Assembly (NCBI GenBank): GCA_025201345.1
Contig: JAIXMG010000001.1
Location: forward strand, 930,001 to 994,000
Reading direction: 5' to 3'
Source of the DNA: Thamnidium elegans
Lineage: Eukaryota > Mucoromycota > Mucoromycetes > Mucorales > Mucoraceae
DNA length: 64,000 nt
The notes beneath the pieces were generated by a model, which worked only from the letters and a program-made list of their open reading frames with translations, did not search any database and had not been told where the DNA came from. The translations under genes and the position numbers were made by a program. Below, piece after piece: positions 31,572-43,090 of the stretch (position 1 is the first letter of the stretch; the number at the start of each line of letters is the position of its first letter).

Positions 31572-32907
31572 TTGAGAGCAGTTGCTGAAGAGTTTTCTCT
31601 TCTTAGGCAAGATGCAATCAATCTCACTTTACTTACTCTGATTCAATTCTTTAATACACAGCAAGTTGAACTTGTTCGACGATATACCAAGATAATCCCT
31701 GAAATTCAACGTTCAATGAACCAACTTAATCATCAATCTCGTCTTGCAGATCAATTGCTCACTGAATTGCTTGCTCTAAACACTATCTTCAATCAAGACA
31801 ATGTTACAAAATCTGGCAACTCCAATTAATAACCAACTTGATCAGCTTAAACCAAACATCGAAGAAATCAATAATGTCACCCAACAAGTACATACAGCTA
31901 TCGCGTAAGAAAATCTTAATGTTGTACAATGCAACCATTTACATGATATGTTAAATCGTTCTGTTACTCAGCTTCGCCCTCAAATCACTGATATAGTACA
32001 ATCAATCACTCAATTATTGCAACAAATACGGCAAATTAGAACACAATTTGAGAATGAAATAACAATAATCCGTGGTCGTTTTACCCAACAACATAGAATT
32101 ATTGTAAATGTCATCATTGAATCTAGAGACACAGCATACCGAGTTGAACTTGGAAGACTAATATTTCAAACCCGTTTTAATCAATTACAAAGAGAATATT
32201 TGACTGAAGAAGAAAGGTTATTGCAAGCACAATTAAGTACACAAGTACGCATCTTTATCCAAAATGAGCAAACACATTTAACAGCTTTACGACAGTATGA
32301 AAATCAACACCGACAAACAATTGAAAGTAATAGAGATATTCAGCGATGTTTGCAAATAGATACTGTCAAAAGCCAACTGCAGCAAATTGAAGCTCGAAAT
32401 GCCACGTTATTTCAACAGGCTGAAATAATATCTCAACAACTTTTACTTGCTGTAGCAAATCCTGAAGGCAACCAATTGTTTCCCAAAATAACGAATGTCA
32501 CTTTCTGGTCTCATGTTTATCGAAAAGTAGAAAACGATCCTAATCAACTAAATACAAACATAGTAAGTTTATATCTTTCTTGTTAATATTCTTTGTAATA
32601 GCGATTTAATCAATCCATTCAAAGAAATTTTGCTGGAACTGAACAGTACGCTTATAATATTCCAACACTGGATCAATTAAATATCGATATCTCTTCAAAC
32701 TATGGAACAACCATTATACAAAGTAAGAGATTTAAACATTTTTTCAATATATTTGTGTACTTATAGTTATTCTTTTTGTAGATATAGTCATGCATTTATT
32801 AAACACAAGACTCTGGGTGGTGCATATCTTCAAAAGTTATTTTCTTCATCAGCAGTACCCACGACAACCACAAGAACCAGAGCCTCAACAGTAGCAACAG
32901 CCTCTTG
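31572..32907 (+). pseudogene. Coiled-coil protein gene, decayed
   Basis: A Gln/Leu-rich helical protein is spread over 31572-31828, a shifted frame from about 31805 that meets a TAA near 31907 (AIA-stop-ENLNVVQ), and 31948-32560. GT-AG introns follow at 32561-32600 and 32722-32781 with in-frame exon pieces (NQSIQRNFAGTEQY). Heptad-like LxxL/QxxQ patterns dominate. No domain is recognised. It abuts Fanzor relic A on the opposite strand. Whether it is a host gene or transposon cargo is unclear. Confidence 0.4.
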
Positions 32908-33356
32908 AAATGACATAATGCCATTCGAGTGTACAAAATGTTACAAATCGATGCTTAATCGTGATCGCATTAAACATATTAGTTCTCGTTAAAAAAAAAG
33001 AAGCACAATAGAAATAAATATCATGGTTAATAGTGGCGCTAAAAGAATAAAATATAATATATCCTAAAAATATACTGACGACATTAATCCTATTGATAAT
33101 GATATTGATGATATTAATGCTGTTAATGATGTTAATGATATTAATGATTTTAATGCTATTGACGATATTGATTTTAAAAGCCGAAAAATAGTTCAATGTC
33201 TTAATTATGACAAAAACTAACTAAATTGAGTGATGTTTTAATGGATTTAAGAAGTTAATTAAAAAATGAAAAAATTCATCGTATTCAGTTCTAATTTCAT
33301 AGATCTAATTTTTTTTTCCACTTTCTAGACTTTTTAATAGTATTTTCAATAAATTA

Positions 33357-33554
33357 AGGATTTTTCAGATCTTTCGGAGACCTAGTGATATACTTACTAT
33401 TTTTCCTTATTTTTGGGGTAAGGTTTGTTTTGAGCTTAAGAACAAAGTTCTGTTGAAAGTGGATCCACCACAAAATTATTTTACTAATAAGGAAAATCAA
33501 TTTGATAGCCCCTAATAAAGCTTTGTCATTATCTGTTACAAAGCAGTTGGGCAA
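33357..33554 (-). pseudogene. MULE transposase fragment
   Basis: A 66-codon frame with FVTDNDKALLGAIKLIF and a WWIHFQQNF stretch resembles the MULE-type catalytic region, where an Asp in TDxxxAL is followed by a WHxxQN motif. The WHxxQN counterpart is disturbed. The rest of the transposase is missing. It lies 270 bp from the left end of the Fanzor element. Confidence 0.55.
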
Positions 33555-33826
33555 CTCATATTTGGCATCAGATCTATTAGGTCAAACAACTCCACGGAAA
33601 CGCATTGGTAACATCTCTTCTTTCAAGAACCTGATAGTTTATATGAAAAGAAAAAAGGGGGATGGTATTAGAACGACCACTCATGCTTTGATTTTTCCGA
33701 GTTTTATTACATTGACTGAATTATATTGTATGTATATTATGCTTTATTATTATTTATTTATTTTTTTAAACAGAAAAAGTATCATTCACGATGTATATTG
33801 TCTAAAAATAATAGACCAACAATTTA

Positions 33827-36800
33827 TCCCATCAGATCCAGTTTTTCCACGGGGGTTTTGTTAAAAAAAATTGATGAGAGCAAACCGGGTTAAAAAAAGC
33901 CTTGGTGTTGTATGTTGTTTAATTACATTGCCATAAAAAAAGAGACTAAAGGTATTTAGCCATAATATTTTATTAAAGAAAACACATTAGCAATACTGAA
34001 CTACTTTGTACCTCCCTCGGAAAGGGTACACTTGCTTATACATAGAGCACAAAGATAGATACAATAAAATGATAAATAATAACTTGGGATTTTTTAGGAC
34101 GTGTTTTTTGATATATTATCCATATTTTTAGCAGTTGATAAAAAATGTTTATAAAAAGCTAACAGCTTGTTCTCTTTTTTCTTTCTTCCACTGCTGTCCT
34201 TTTGATAGAAATGCATAAAAGAAGACGACAAGAAGATCACGAAGAGGAAGAACGGTATAGCCTTCCTATGCCCAAAGTTAAAAAAAGAGCACGGTCTGCT
34301 ACTTTCAAACCCGATATCAACGAGTTTCAAATTATTATCAAAGAAGCTATTAGGTCTAAGCTATATAATTCAATAAAGACAATTTTAAAAAATAATTCTA
34401 AAAGTGACACCAAAGGCCTTAAAAAAACCAAATAAGAACATAAGATGGTTCCTCGCTATACGTATGATGCTCTTTATGAGCAGTATGGTCCCTACTGGAC
34501 ACATAATTCTAGCAAGTATTCTTCAGTGGATGATGCTGTTGATGAGCAAGAACAAATAAAGTCGATTGTATTACCTCTTGGCCAAGTTCTCCGTAAAGAT
34601 TGCTTATTACATTAAGACGTAAATAATCGATAACTTTAACAATGCAATTCAACTACATTCTGATTTTGCTTCCATCTTTTCTCTTAATGTTCAATTGAAT
34701 ATGCTTAAGTTTGCAATATCTAGCAATATTACGGCTGAAAGTAATAGAGTCCAGGTGGATAGTATTATTCCACTTGAATTCCAGGTTTCTTCCACCACAA
34801 TTGAATTCCTAGCAGCATCTACCACTCATGCAAATAATGACGCTAAAAGGTAATCTGATTATAAGACTTTGTTTACGTTAAGTTATTTACAAGTTATCAA
34901 TACCTTGAAATTTGGTGTTAGTGGAATCCAAAAAGAAACTCAAAATAATCATCCGCTTTGGATTGAACTAAATTCATCCGACAACGCTCAGACAGTTCAA
35001 GATAATGACGTTAACAAAGAATATTAATTCGACAATCAAAAAAGCTGCCGTGGCACAATTCTCTACCAACTTGGAAACCATGTACAAGGATGGCGGAAAA
35101 TTTAAGAAAACTTTAAATTCTGTATTAAAAGTTTTATAAATTGTCAATCTACAACCTACGAAAGAGAGAGAAGACGTTATAAAGATAGCAAGAAGAACAT
35201 TTCTGAAGACAACACTAATATCACTATATCTCAAATCCTTACAAGAAATAAAAAGAGATCGCTGTTAAACAAGTATACAAAGGAACTTAAAAAATACGAA
35301 GAAAAGAATCAAGCTGAAAGTGCAAACAAAATGAGAAGAATAATCGATCATATGAATAAACAAAAGACGAAAAGATCGGTAAAGTATAACTCATATACAC
35401 AAACCTGTATTAATAATTGTAGTAACTTTATTTATATACGTTAATATTATAGCCTAAAAGTTTAGAGAAACCTCAAATGAAAAAAGACGAGGAAGATAAC
35501 GATATCGAAAAAGTAAATGTGAACAAGGGTGAAATAGATATATGTATCTAACCGAAGGTTATCAAAGCTGAAGGGTAGGTTGAAATACATGTTGTATACA
35601 CATGAAAAAGAAAGAATCAGCAAGCAAGTTTTTGATTTGGCGGGTATAACCGATAAAGAGATGCATGTATGTTCACAACTTTTTTTCTTCATAAAAACAT
35701 TATATTCCACCGAAAGAGGAAAGATACTTGATTCCGGCGCAATTACCACTTCTGGTATTATCGAACCAAGTTTTTGAGACATCTGAATATACCAAATTTA
35801 GCGTCAAATTATGTCCAAGACCAAGTCCATCTTCCTGTTTATGCTTACCATTAGATACGACCATGCTGTATATGCTAATGACGAATTTTAATGATAGCCC
35901 TTTCGATTTATTTTCTAAAGAAGGAAAATTGATATCAAGTTTACCTTCTATCATTAAAGATAAAGCAGCTGTATTTGGCCCAATTTTCGATATTAAGAGT
36001 ATCAACGAATATTGTAACTCCAGAGGCTTAACGATCATACATAGAATCTTGATTCGACCCGGGTCTGTTACATGTGTCATTAATGGTAGTACTCCCAATA
36101 CTATGCCTAGTATCGAGGAACCCCCCCCCCAAAAAGTCTGGAAAGACACTTAATCACCAACAAAAAATAAAAGAGTTGGAAAAAACCGCCGAAGAATTAA
36201 ATAAGCAACTACAAGATCGAAAGAAAAGCTTTAATCTAGAAGAAGCAGATCGTCATATAAGAAACTTGAATAAAGAGCGAAATTCGTCATCGCATGAAGG
36301 CCAAAGAAATGTGATGGCTGCTGAAATAAAGATCATGAAGCAAAGACGATGGACTGATTTCAAACATATAGAAATATTGCGTCGTGAACTTAAAGAAACA
36401 AGAAGGAAAGCTTATTTTTTTCGAATAACGACTTTAGCCGATAATGTTCAAAACGTGTCCCGAAATCATGAAGTATCCGATGATTTTATAGATAATTTAT
36501 TGACGAATATAAATGATTTAAAGTTTAGCGGAACAGATTATGGTTTGCAAACAATGTCGGTTACAGCGGGTATCTCTGAAAATATACAATGCTCATTTAA
36601 ATTTATACAATAAGTTCAACCCAGAACATCCATTGTAAGTATAAATCATTTTAAATAATTACGGGCTATAATATATATATCGTTACTTATAAATGTCAAA
36701 CTAAACATTTATGCTTGTAAAAAACCAGCTTGATGCTCCCTTTCTGGTTTTACCAAAAGCTCATAAACTGACATCAAAGAATATAATCTATTTGTGTTTA

Positions 36801-37768
36801 AAAATTCAAATGTCATATAAACTTGAACAAAGGAAAAAGAAAACGGTTAGTATAAGGCAACATAGGTACATAAATATTAAGAATAAATTGTAACTAACTC
36901 TATCTTCTACATTTATAGCAACTGGGAAAAGACGTTTCTACTATAGAAATGAATTTGTCAAAGCTTGCAAAACCTGCCAGCTCGAAATAGATTGATATAA
37001 AGAAGCAGTATAATGTATGTTAATACTACATATTATATCACATTATATTAGACAGAAAACCAAACATGCACTAAAATGTATATAGTACCATGCGAGAGAA
37101 AGGAATAGATTGCGTTCGTTTTACAATTCTCGGGTCTCGTCTAGAGAAAGAAGAACCACTGAGCTTTTCACGAGAAGAACTAAAGATCGTGTAGCCGCCA
37201 AAGAGCGCAGATTTGTAAAAGGAAAATCAAAAAAAGCTATTCCTATAATGGCTATCGATAATGCTGGCACTGGTGTTGGTAGGTTATGATAGACGAGGAG
37301 GAAAATGGCTGGCGAATTTACACAACAGATATGTACCAATAATCATGACAGATGAGCATATGACGTCCCAATTATGCCTGTATTGTTATTTCCCCATCGT
37401 TCATCCTCGAACATTGGATAATAAAAGAATCCTTGGAACTTCTCGTCGCTTAAATCCTGATTGTCCCGCATTCAAACATGGAATAGCAATCAATAATCGT
37501 GATGTTATGTCTGCTGCTGCAATAGGAATATCCGCAATGACGAAAGTTTTATACAACCAAAACTTTCCTCCTTTCTCTAAACATAACAATATTTATATCT
37601 TTTTCGCCCCTGGCCACTTGAAAAACACACGCTTTAAAGCGGTGGTGTGCCAGGTTGTGCTTCGCCGCCTGTGTGGTTTGAATACTTCGGGTAAAGTAGA
37701 AATATTTTAAAGAATTTAAATTTTAAAACTAACATTTTTTATTTCCTTTTTGGGATCCGGAATATTGT
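33827..37768 (+). mobile_element. Fanzor-bearing element B (3.94 kb)
   Basis: The boundaries come from comparison with the deleted copy at 46329-47041 (opposite strand). Homology starts at TCCCATCAGATC and ends at GGAATATTGT. No clear terminal inverted repeat joins the two ends, and no target duplication was identified. The right end (about 37600-37768) holds a GC-bearing block with ACGCTTTAAAGCGGTGGTG and CGCCGCCTG that is kept in the deleted copy. The element carries one damaged Fanzor gene and no other transposase. Confidence 0.7.
34208..37600 (+). pseudogene. Fanzor nuclease relic B
   Basis: Near-continuous but broken coding. The N-terminus is MHKRRRQEDHEEEERYSLP, with RYTYDALYEQYGPYW about 180 bp later. 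A long middle follows (TTHANNDAKR, FGVSGIQKE, MYKDGGKF, then the lysine-rich 36140-36600 part). Probable RuvC-I is SGTDYGLQTMSV. The RuvC-II side has AIDNAGTGVG, a frameshift, then IMTDEHMTSQLCLYCYF with zinc-finger cysteines; RuvC-III is INNRDVMSAAAIGI. Lesions: stops near 34616 and 34852, a frame break at a C10/A5 run (36120-36134) and one near 37280. Key D, E and D are kept. It differs clearly from relic A, so it is an independent lineage. Confidence 0.7.
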
Positions 37769-38690
37769 ACATCTAATAACTCATTGAAAACATGCATTAA
37801 TTGAACTTGCCTTTAAAGCTTCCCTTGGAAGTGTACCACTGGACATCAAATTGATCGCCAATTCTTGATTCTCGGCAACCAGCTTTCTGTTTACGCTATA
37901 AAGCCTCCCATCTCCGCTGATGGGATGATTATGCTTGAAACAATTAGCATTAATAGTCCAAGGGTTCCGGGACTCTTGTTATCCTCTCTGACATTAATAA
38001 AAGCAGTAAAATCCATTTTACCAGTTGCTCTGCTTAATCTTTCGATACGTCTCTTATCCTTATCTTCCTCTTTCTCTAAAAAAGAAAAAATAACTTCATA
38101 TCTTAGGTCAAATTCAGGTACACGTCTACGTAATGTTACCTTCTTCATATTTTCTTCCTCTACAATAGATCTAAAATGCTTACATTCCATCTTAACATAC
38201 TTTCGTTGCTTCTAATAGTTTCGAGTGGGACGTTATTGGCCCTGAATTTGGAACCTAGCATCTGCCTTGCCAAAAAGGACTTACCGACGGGGAATCCCTA
38301 TGTTCTCTCATCGCACGACTGTTTCAATAAACGAAGGCAATTCGCAGGTAGCCTCGGCGCTGTTCTTCCTCTTCAACATCAGTAGAATTATTCCAATCAT
38401 AACTTGTTTCTGGATGATATGCGAGTAGATCATCATTGACTTTGTCAGCTTTGGATTCCTCTTCGATCAAGAGCTCATCATAGTTTTGTACTTCTAAATC
38501 ATATCAGCTTTGGGCTCTGTAAGAAGAGATTGAATTAAATATTTATTATTGTTCATTTCGTTTGACATTAAAGTTTTATAAAAGTTATAAGAAAACGCTT
38601 AACAAAAAAAGGGGGCGGGGGGGCTGCGTATATTATATTAACGAGCCAATTAAAAAAAATAGGTTTGAAAAAAGATTGTAGAACATCTTT
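37769..38690 (-). other. Unassigned minus-strand ORF remnants
   Basis: From an ATG at about 38571 a broken frame reads acidic pieces (LEVQNYDELLIEEESKADKV, YHPETSYDWNNS) and, after frame shifts, KHFRSIVEEENMKKVTLRRR at 37890-38190. Several stops interrupt it. It may be another decayed transposon gene. No family is recognised. It lies directly downstream of the small membrane protein gene. Confidence 0.3.
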
Positions 38691-39143
38691 TTAGTTACCA
38701 AGTAAGGTTTCCATGGCGATAACTTCCTGTTTCAATTGTTGTCCTGCCAACACTTCCTTTTCTCTTCTTTCTTCATCTAATGCAAATTTCTGTTGAGCCA
38801 ATTTTTTTTCTCTTGTCGCATATTGGTCTTGATAGAATTCATTACTCTCTTTTTCTTGCTTATTAATATCACTTACTGTTTATAAAAAATATTTGTTAAA
38901 GACTTGTAATAGAGTACTCAAAAAAAAAAGGGTTTACTTACAAAAGCAACCTGCAAGTATCACTCCAGATACTGCTGCTGCGATCCCAACTCGTTTGACC
39001 TTTTGTCTATACTTTAAAACTTTTTCGAAATCTTGTCCTGATCCAATCGCTTTAGTTTCAAACCGATCCATGGCATATTTTATACCATAAATAGAGGCAC
39101 CCCCTATCGCTGCTAATATTAATGGAGGTAACCGAGGAATCAT
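38691..39143 (-). CDS. Small membrane protein with C-terminal coiled coil
   Basis: Two exons (38942-39143 and 38691-38875) with a 66-nt intron (GTAAGT...CAG) give 128 residues in phase. A hydrophobic N-terminus (LPPLILAAIGGASIYGIKYA) and a second hydrophobic segment (VGIAAAVSGVILAGCFL) flank a charged loop. A Glu/Gln/Lys-rich helix follows (REKKLAQQKFALDEERREKE). Two membrane spans plus a coiled coil suggest an organelle membrane protein, possibly mitochondrial; no family is recognised. It is intact although surrounded by decayed elements, so it is probably a real host gene. Confidence 0.65.
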
Positions 39144-39599
39144 ATTATATATATATGTATATACATAAAGCAGACACTAGGGTATGTATTCAGTGAGGGT
39201 ATTTTTTTAAAAAAAAACAGCGTCGTCCGGACATAGGACTGGTTGATTTATAGTCAGTTTCGGTCTCAGATGAATTTGTATAATTTTGGAAGGTTTTGGG
39301 TGCATGAATATATGCCTTTTCTTCCCTTTTTTTGTTTTTGCTTTAATGTTAGTTTAAGTATTAATATTGCTATTACTATTTTCAATACATGATTTTTAGC
39401 ATCGACATTTCTTAAAGTTTTCTTTTAAAAAAGCAAACGGAAAATATTAAACGTAAAAAAAGTTGTTCAGATAGAATTATAAAAAAGACAATGTCATAAA
39501 TTTTGATGTGTTTTTTTTTGTTTTTTTTATTAAAACATACAGTCTATCTAGCTATATATGTAATAATAATAATAAAGAATTTAGAAAAAGATTAGCTTG

Positions 39600-41734
39600 T
39601 TTGATTGTAAAAAAAAACTTTATTAAAATTGGTTGTGCCTTCTTTCTTAATTTTGAGCCTCAATTGATCTATAGATATGGCAAGTCTTTTTCGAATCTCT
39701 TCGAGCCTTCTAGCCGATTCTTCATTCGATATATTTTCGTTTTCTGCTTTATTCTCTATGGCTTTGTATATTTCTTTTCTTCGACTAAAGTACCTGGATT
39801 CATGCTCTGGCTTACGTCATTTAGTACCATGAGTTTGTTCCAAATCCTTTACGGCAGGACAGCCGGACAAACCAACGCTATACTCTCTCCATACATCAGA
39901 TATCGTTACAATATTTCTGTTAAGAGAATACTATTGATTAGATGCAGAGGGAGAAAACGAACTTGATGAAGAGGGATTAATAAGTGCGAGAGAAGAATTG
40001 GAAACATCAGAGGAAGGTCTTTGAGGGTTAAAGTTGAAATGGGCACTCCCAAGCGCAAAGAAATGAGATAAACTCTGACGAATGTCACGTACTTCATTCA
40101 GGTTGGCTTGCTGTATAGATTTCATTTGGTTTGATAGCATTTCGAAACCACTTTGAATTGCTGCAGTCATTTCCGGAATGGCCATTTGAACTTTCTAGTT
40201 GACATGGGATGGACTATCACAGTCTCTTATGGCTTGCGGAAGTTGGACTTCAAAGTCGCGGTACAGAACAGTTGAGAAAATCTCACAAGACGAAAGGTAG
40301 CACGAAGGGTATTTGTTTTTTAATATTACGGAGTCCTACATGAGATGAATTATCAGTTAATTATCAAAAAATAAATAGCATTGATTATTTACCTGTAAAA
40401 AAACAATGCGCAAATACTTGAGCAATTTTAAGGACTTTGGTCCAGCCCGATCTTCTTGTACATGATCCTTGTTATTAAACCTATCAATCCAGTAGTCAAC
40501 CTTAGGAAATACCATTTGTTATAATCCCTCATAGGGTAAAACTTCACCGCGAGGAAGAAAATAATCGTGTTTACTATCGGGATCAAAACCGGCCAAATCT
40601 TTCATTGCTTGCATTGGCAAGGACGCATTGTAATTGCCCATTCTACGATTGTCAACCCATCTTCCAGCCAGACTCTGTTAATCTGATGAAACGTTTTTTT
40701 GGGCCATGATATTCATAGCACTTTGCTTGTTTCGATATTGGAAGCACTCAAGACATCAGTGTAACTTCTACTATGAGTTTGTAATCAATGGGTTTAAATA
40801 CACCTCCGTTAGAGGGGAAAAGCGAAGCCTTGTACCAGTTTTGACGGCAGCTAAAGTCCGGGAAAGGTTCATTTTCGAAGCGAAAGCGAGAAAACAAGCT
40901 AAAAGCAAGAGCTCCTATAGAACAAGTCTCTGGGTGAATATGCCTTATGGAAGAAGCTACTTCGATTTTACCATATTGGTTGGATTTGCTGAAATTGTTG
41001 GTTATAACCAAAGAAATGATTGGGGTTACACCTACTTGTGGCATTTTCATAGAGTATAAATCTGCAAACTGGATTCCTAGTGTTGTTTGACTGCGACCGA
41101 GAATAGAGTGGCTGAGCACAAAGCATAACCTATCCCCACAACTAATGACATTGTACTTTCTCTCAAAAAAATATTCACCTATTCTTTGATAATCCTCTTC
41201 ATCATAGCCATCGCCCAAAGTGGCATCGCTACGATTTTCAGTACAATCACGTTTTTCTTGTACTTTTTTTTTTTTGAATATGTGTCTATAAATGCGCGGA
41301 CAAGAGGACCACGCACTTTGATATAGGGGATAGAACTGTTGTTTCTGCGATGTTGATTGTGAGGATCAATAACGGCTTTGACATATTGTTGAATTGATTC
41401 TTTACCAAGAGACTTTCCATCTTTTTTGCTTTTCTTTAAGACATTATCTCCCAAAAAATAAGCCAGCCTTTCGTCAGAACCAGCTCTCCTGTGTGAATTG
41501 GGGCATGAGCTTTACACCATTCCTTTTTTTTAAAAAAAAAAAAGAGTTATTTTCAAAAGTAATATTTCATTTTTTTTTCTTTACTTCCATTCTAATTGTC
41601 TTCTATCGTAAGCTTTGACAGTATTTTTAGGATGAAAGCTCATATGCTTAGTAAGAAGCATTTGTTTACTACGGAACATAGCTGCACTTGCTTCAGCTTC
41701 ACGTTCAATGTTTTCACGATACTGTTCACTCATT
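39600..41734 (-). pseudogene. Crypton tyrosine recombinase (NDC10-II/GCR1_C type), decayed copy B
   Basis: It starts MSEQYRENIEREAEASAAMF at 41734. NTVKAYDRRQLEWK before an intron, and WCKAHAPIHTG after it, is the usual N-terminal pattern. The core has CGDRLCFVLSHSILGRSQTT (catalytic Arg region), FSKSNQYGKI, and ENEPFPDFS. The later part has LAGRW, DYFLPRGEVLPYEGL before a TAA, and LLKYLRIVFLQ before an intron. The C-terminal GCR1-like domain follows: TISDVWREYSVGLSG, a TGA where Trp is expected, then RKPEHESRYFSRRKEIY. Frameshifts near 41440 and 41270 and stops near 40521, 39930 and 39815 disable it. Family knowledge: Cryptons move by tyrosine recombinases of this architecture. Confidence 0.7.
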
Positions 41735-43090
41735 TTAATAGTAATAACGTTTCTCTTTTTTTTCGATAAAATAAAGAAAGAAAGAAAAAAAAATGTATAA
41801 TTGTATGTTGCGAAGGTAATGAATCAAAATAGGTAAAAAAAAAAAGGAAATAAAACCTGTTAGAACTGTGTCAGTTTTTATTTCAAGAGATAGATAAATA
41901 ATTTGATGATGGGAAATTAACTAAAATTATGAATCTATTTTATAGGAAATTGATGGCAAGTTGTTGGGTGTGGAAATCTCAGTTGGAATAATATATAAAG
42001 ACAGAACCATACGGAAGGTATTATCTTGACTGTTCTATTTGGTTCTAATGGAGGTTACCCCATAAGTGTAGAGTTTGTATCTCTTAACATAAATTATTAT
42101 GCTCAATGAAACAATAAAGCAAATCTTTTATAATGCAACTATATGATTAAACTTGGTATACACTAGGACATAATGTTTCTGATCACTTATGCTTTTATAT
42201 GTTTGGATTATTATCTCAAACATAATTGCTATAACATGAATATCCTCAACATTGTAAGCTTTTTATATTGTACCAATTTTTATCCTAGTACTCTCTATCT
42301 TAGTAAGCAACTTAGGTTACAGGAACAAGTTAAAATTAACAGGTCCGACATTACAAAAAAAAATACTCTATTTAATAAAAAAAAAAATCAGTCTCGAGTG
42401 CTCGAATACATTTGTATTTGCTATTTTTTGTGTGTGAGACCGAACAAATACATTTTTAAAAATGTATTTTCGATATTTTACAGCTTAAAATTTCAACCCA
42501 GACATTAGTCTCAGCCAGTCTCGATCTGGGGGGGGGGATACAGTCGTTCCACCGCCAATTTAAAAAAAAAATTGCAATAAATATTATGAGCCTCAAAGGG
42601 CTTTATTTTTATTGTGGATAATGCTAAAGGTCTGGACAAAACTAGATACTGCATACGATATTCCTGCTAAGCATCTTTCTGGGCCCGATACAATGAAGTT
42701 GACAATAATTAATGGTAATATAAATAAACTGAAAAAAAAAAGTCCCCTTTTTTTTCTTTTTCCCTTTTCTTTATGGGTTATTATTTATAATTATACATGG
42801 TAAGAATATATAACGTATTATGCTTTAACTAAAGACCTTAACGTTAATACGTACGAAGTAGATTGAATGATAGTTTCTCTTCTTATACTGATTATTATTT
42901 ATATGTGAATGCCTTCTTGGTGGTGCTTCCGTATTAAATGGTTACTTTCTACTGGTTGAATTTCTTGTACTGTTATGTTTCTGCTACAGAAGTTTGGGTT
43001 CTCATTCGTCTTTTGCTAATTTTTCTTTTATTTTCCTTAAGTTGGTAGTAGAAAATTAGGTTTATTTACAGATAAAATTACAAAATTATA
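41735..43090. other. AT-rich intergenic stretch
   Basis: No gene is supported. It contains a GTCTCGA(G/T)-type repeat (42382 and 42518), a G9 run at 42529 and several A/T runs. It lies between the Crypton relic and the 3' end of the MFS gene. Confidence 0.5.

Noticed and set aside
33071..33180. GAT/AAT/ATT triplet run near 33.1 kb as a small coding repeat
   Set aside because: Short, stop-bounded low-complexity sequence with no start or homology signal.
35700..36149. Minus-strand frame over Fanzor B
   Set aside because: Antisense of the Fanzor coding region, with no independent features.
39508..39966. Plus-strand 152-residue frame
   Set aside because: It is the antisense of the Crypton GCR1-like domain.
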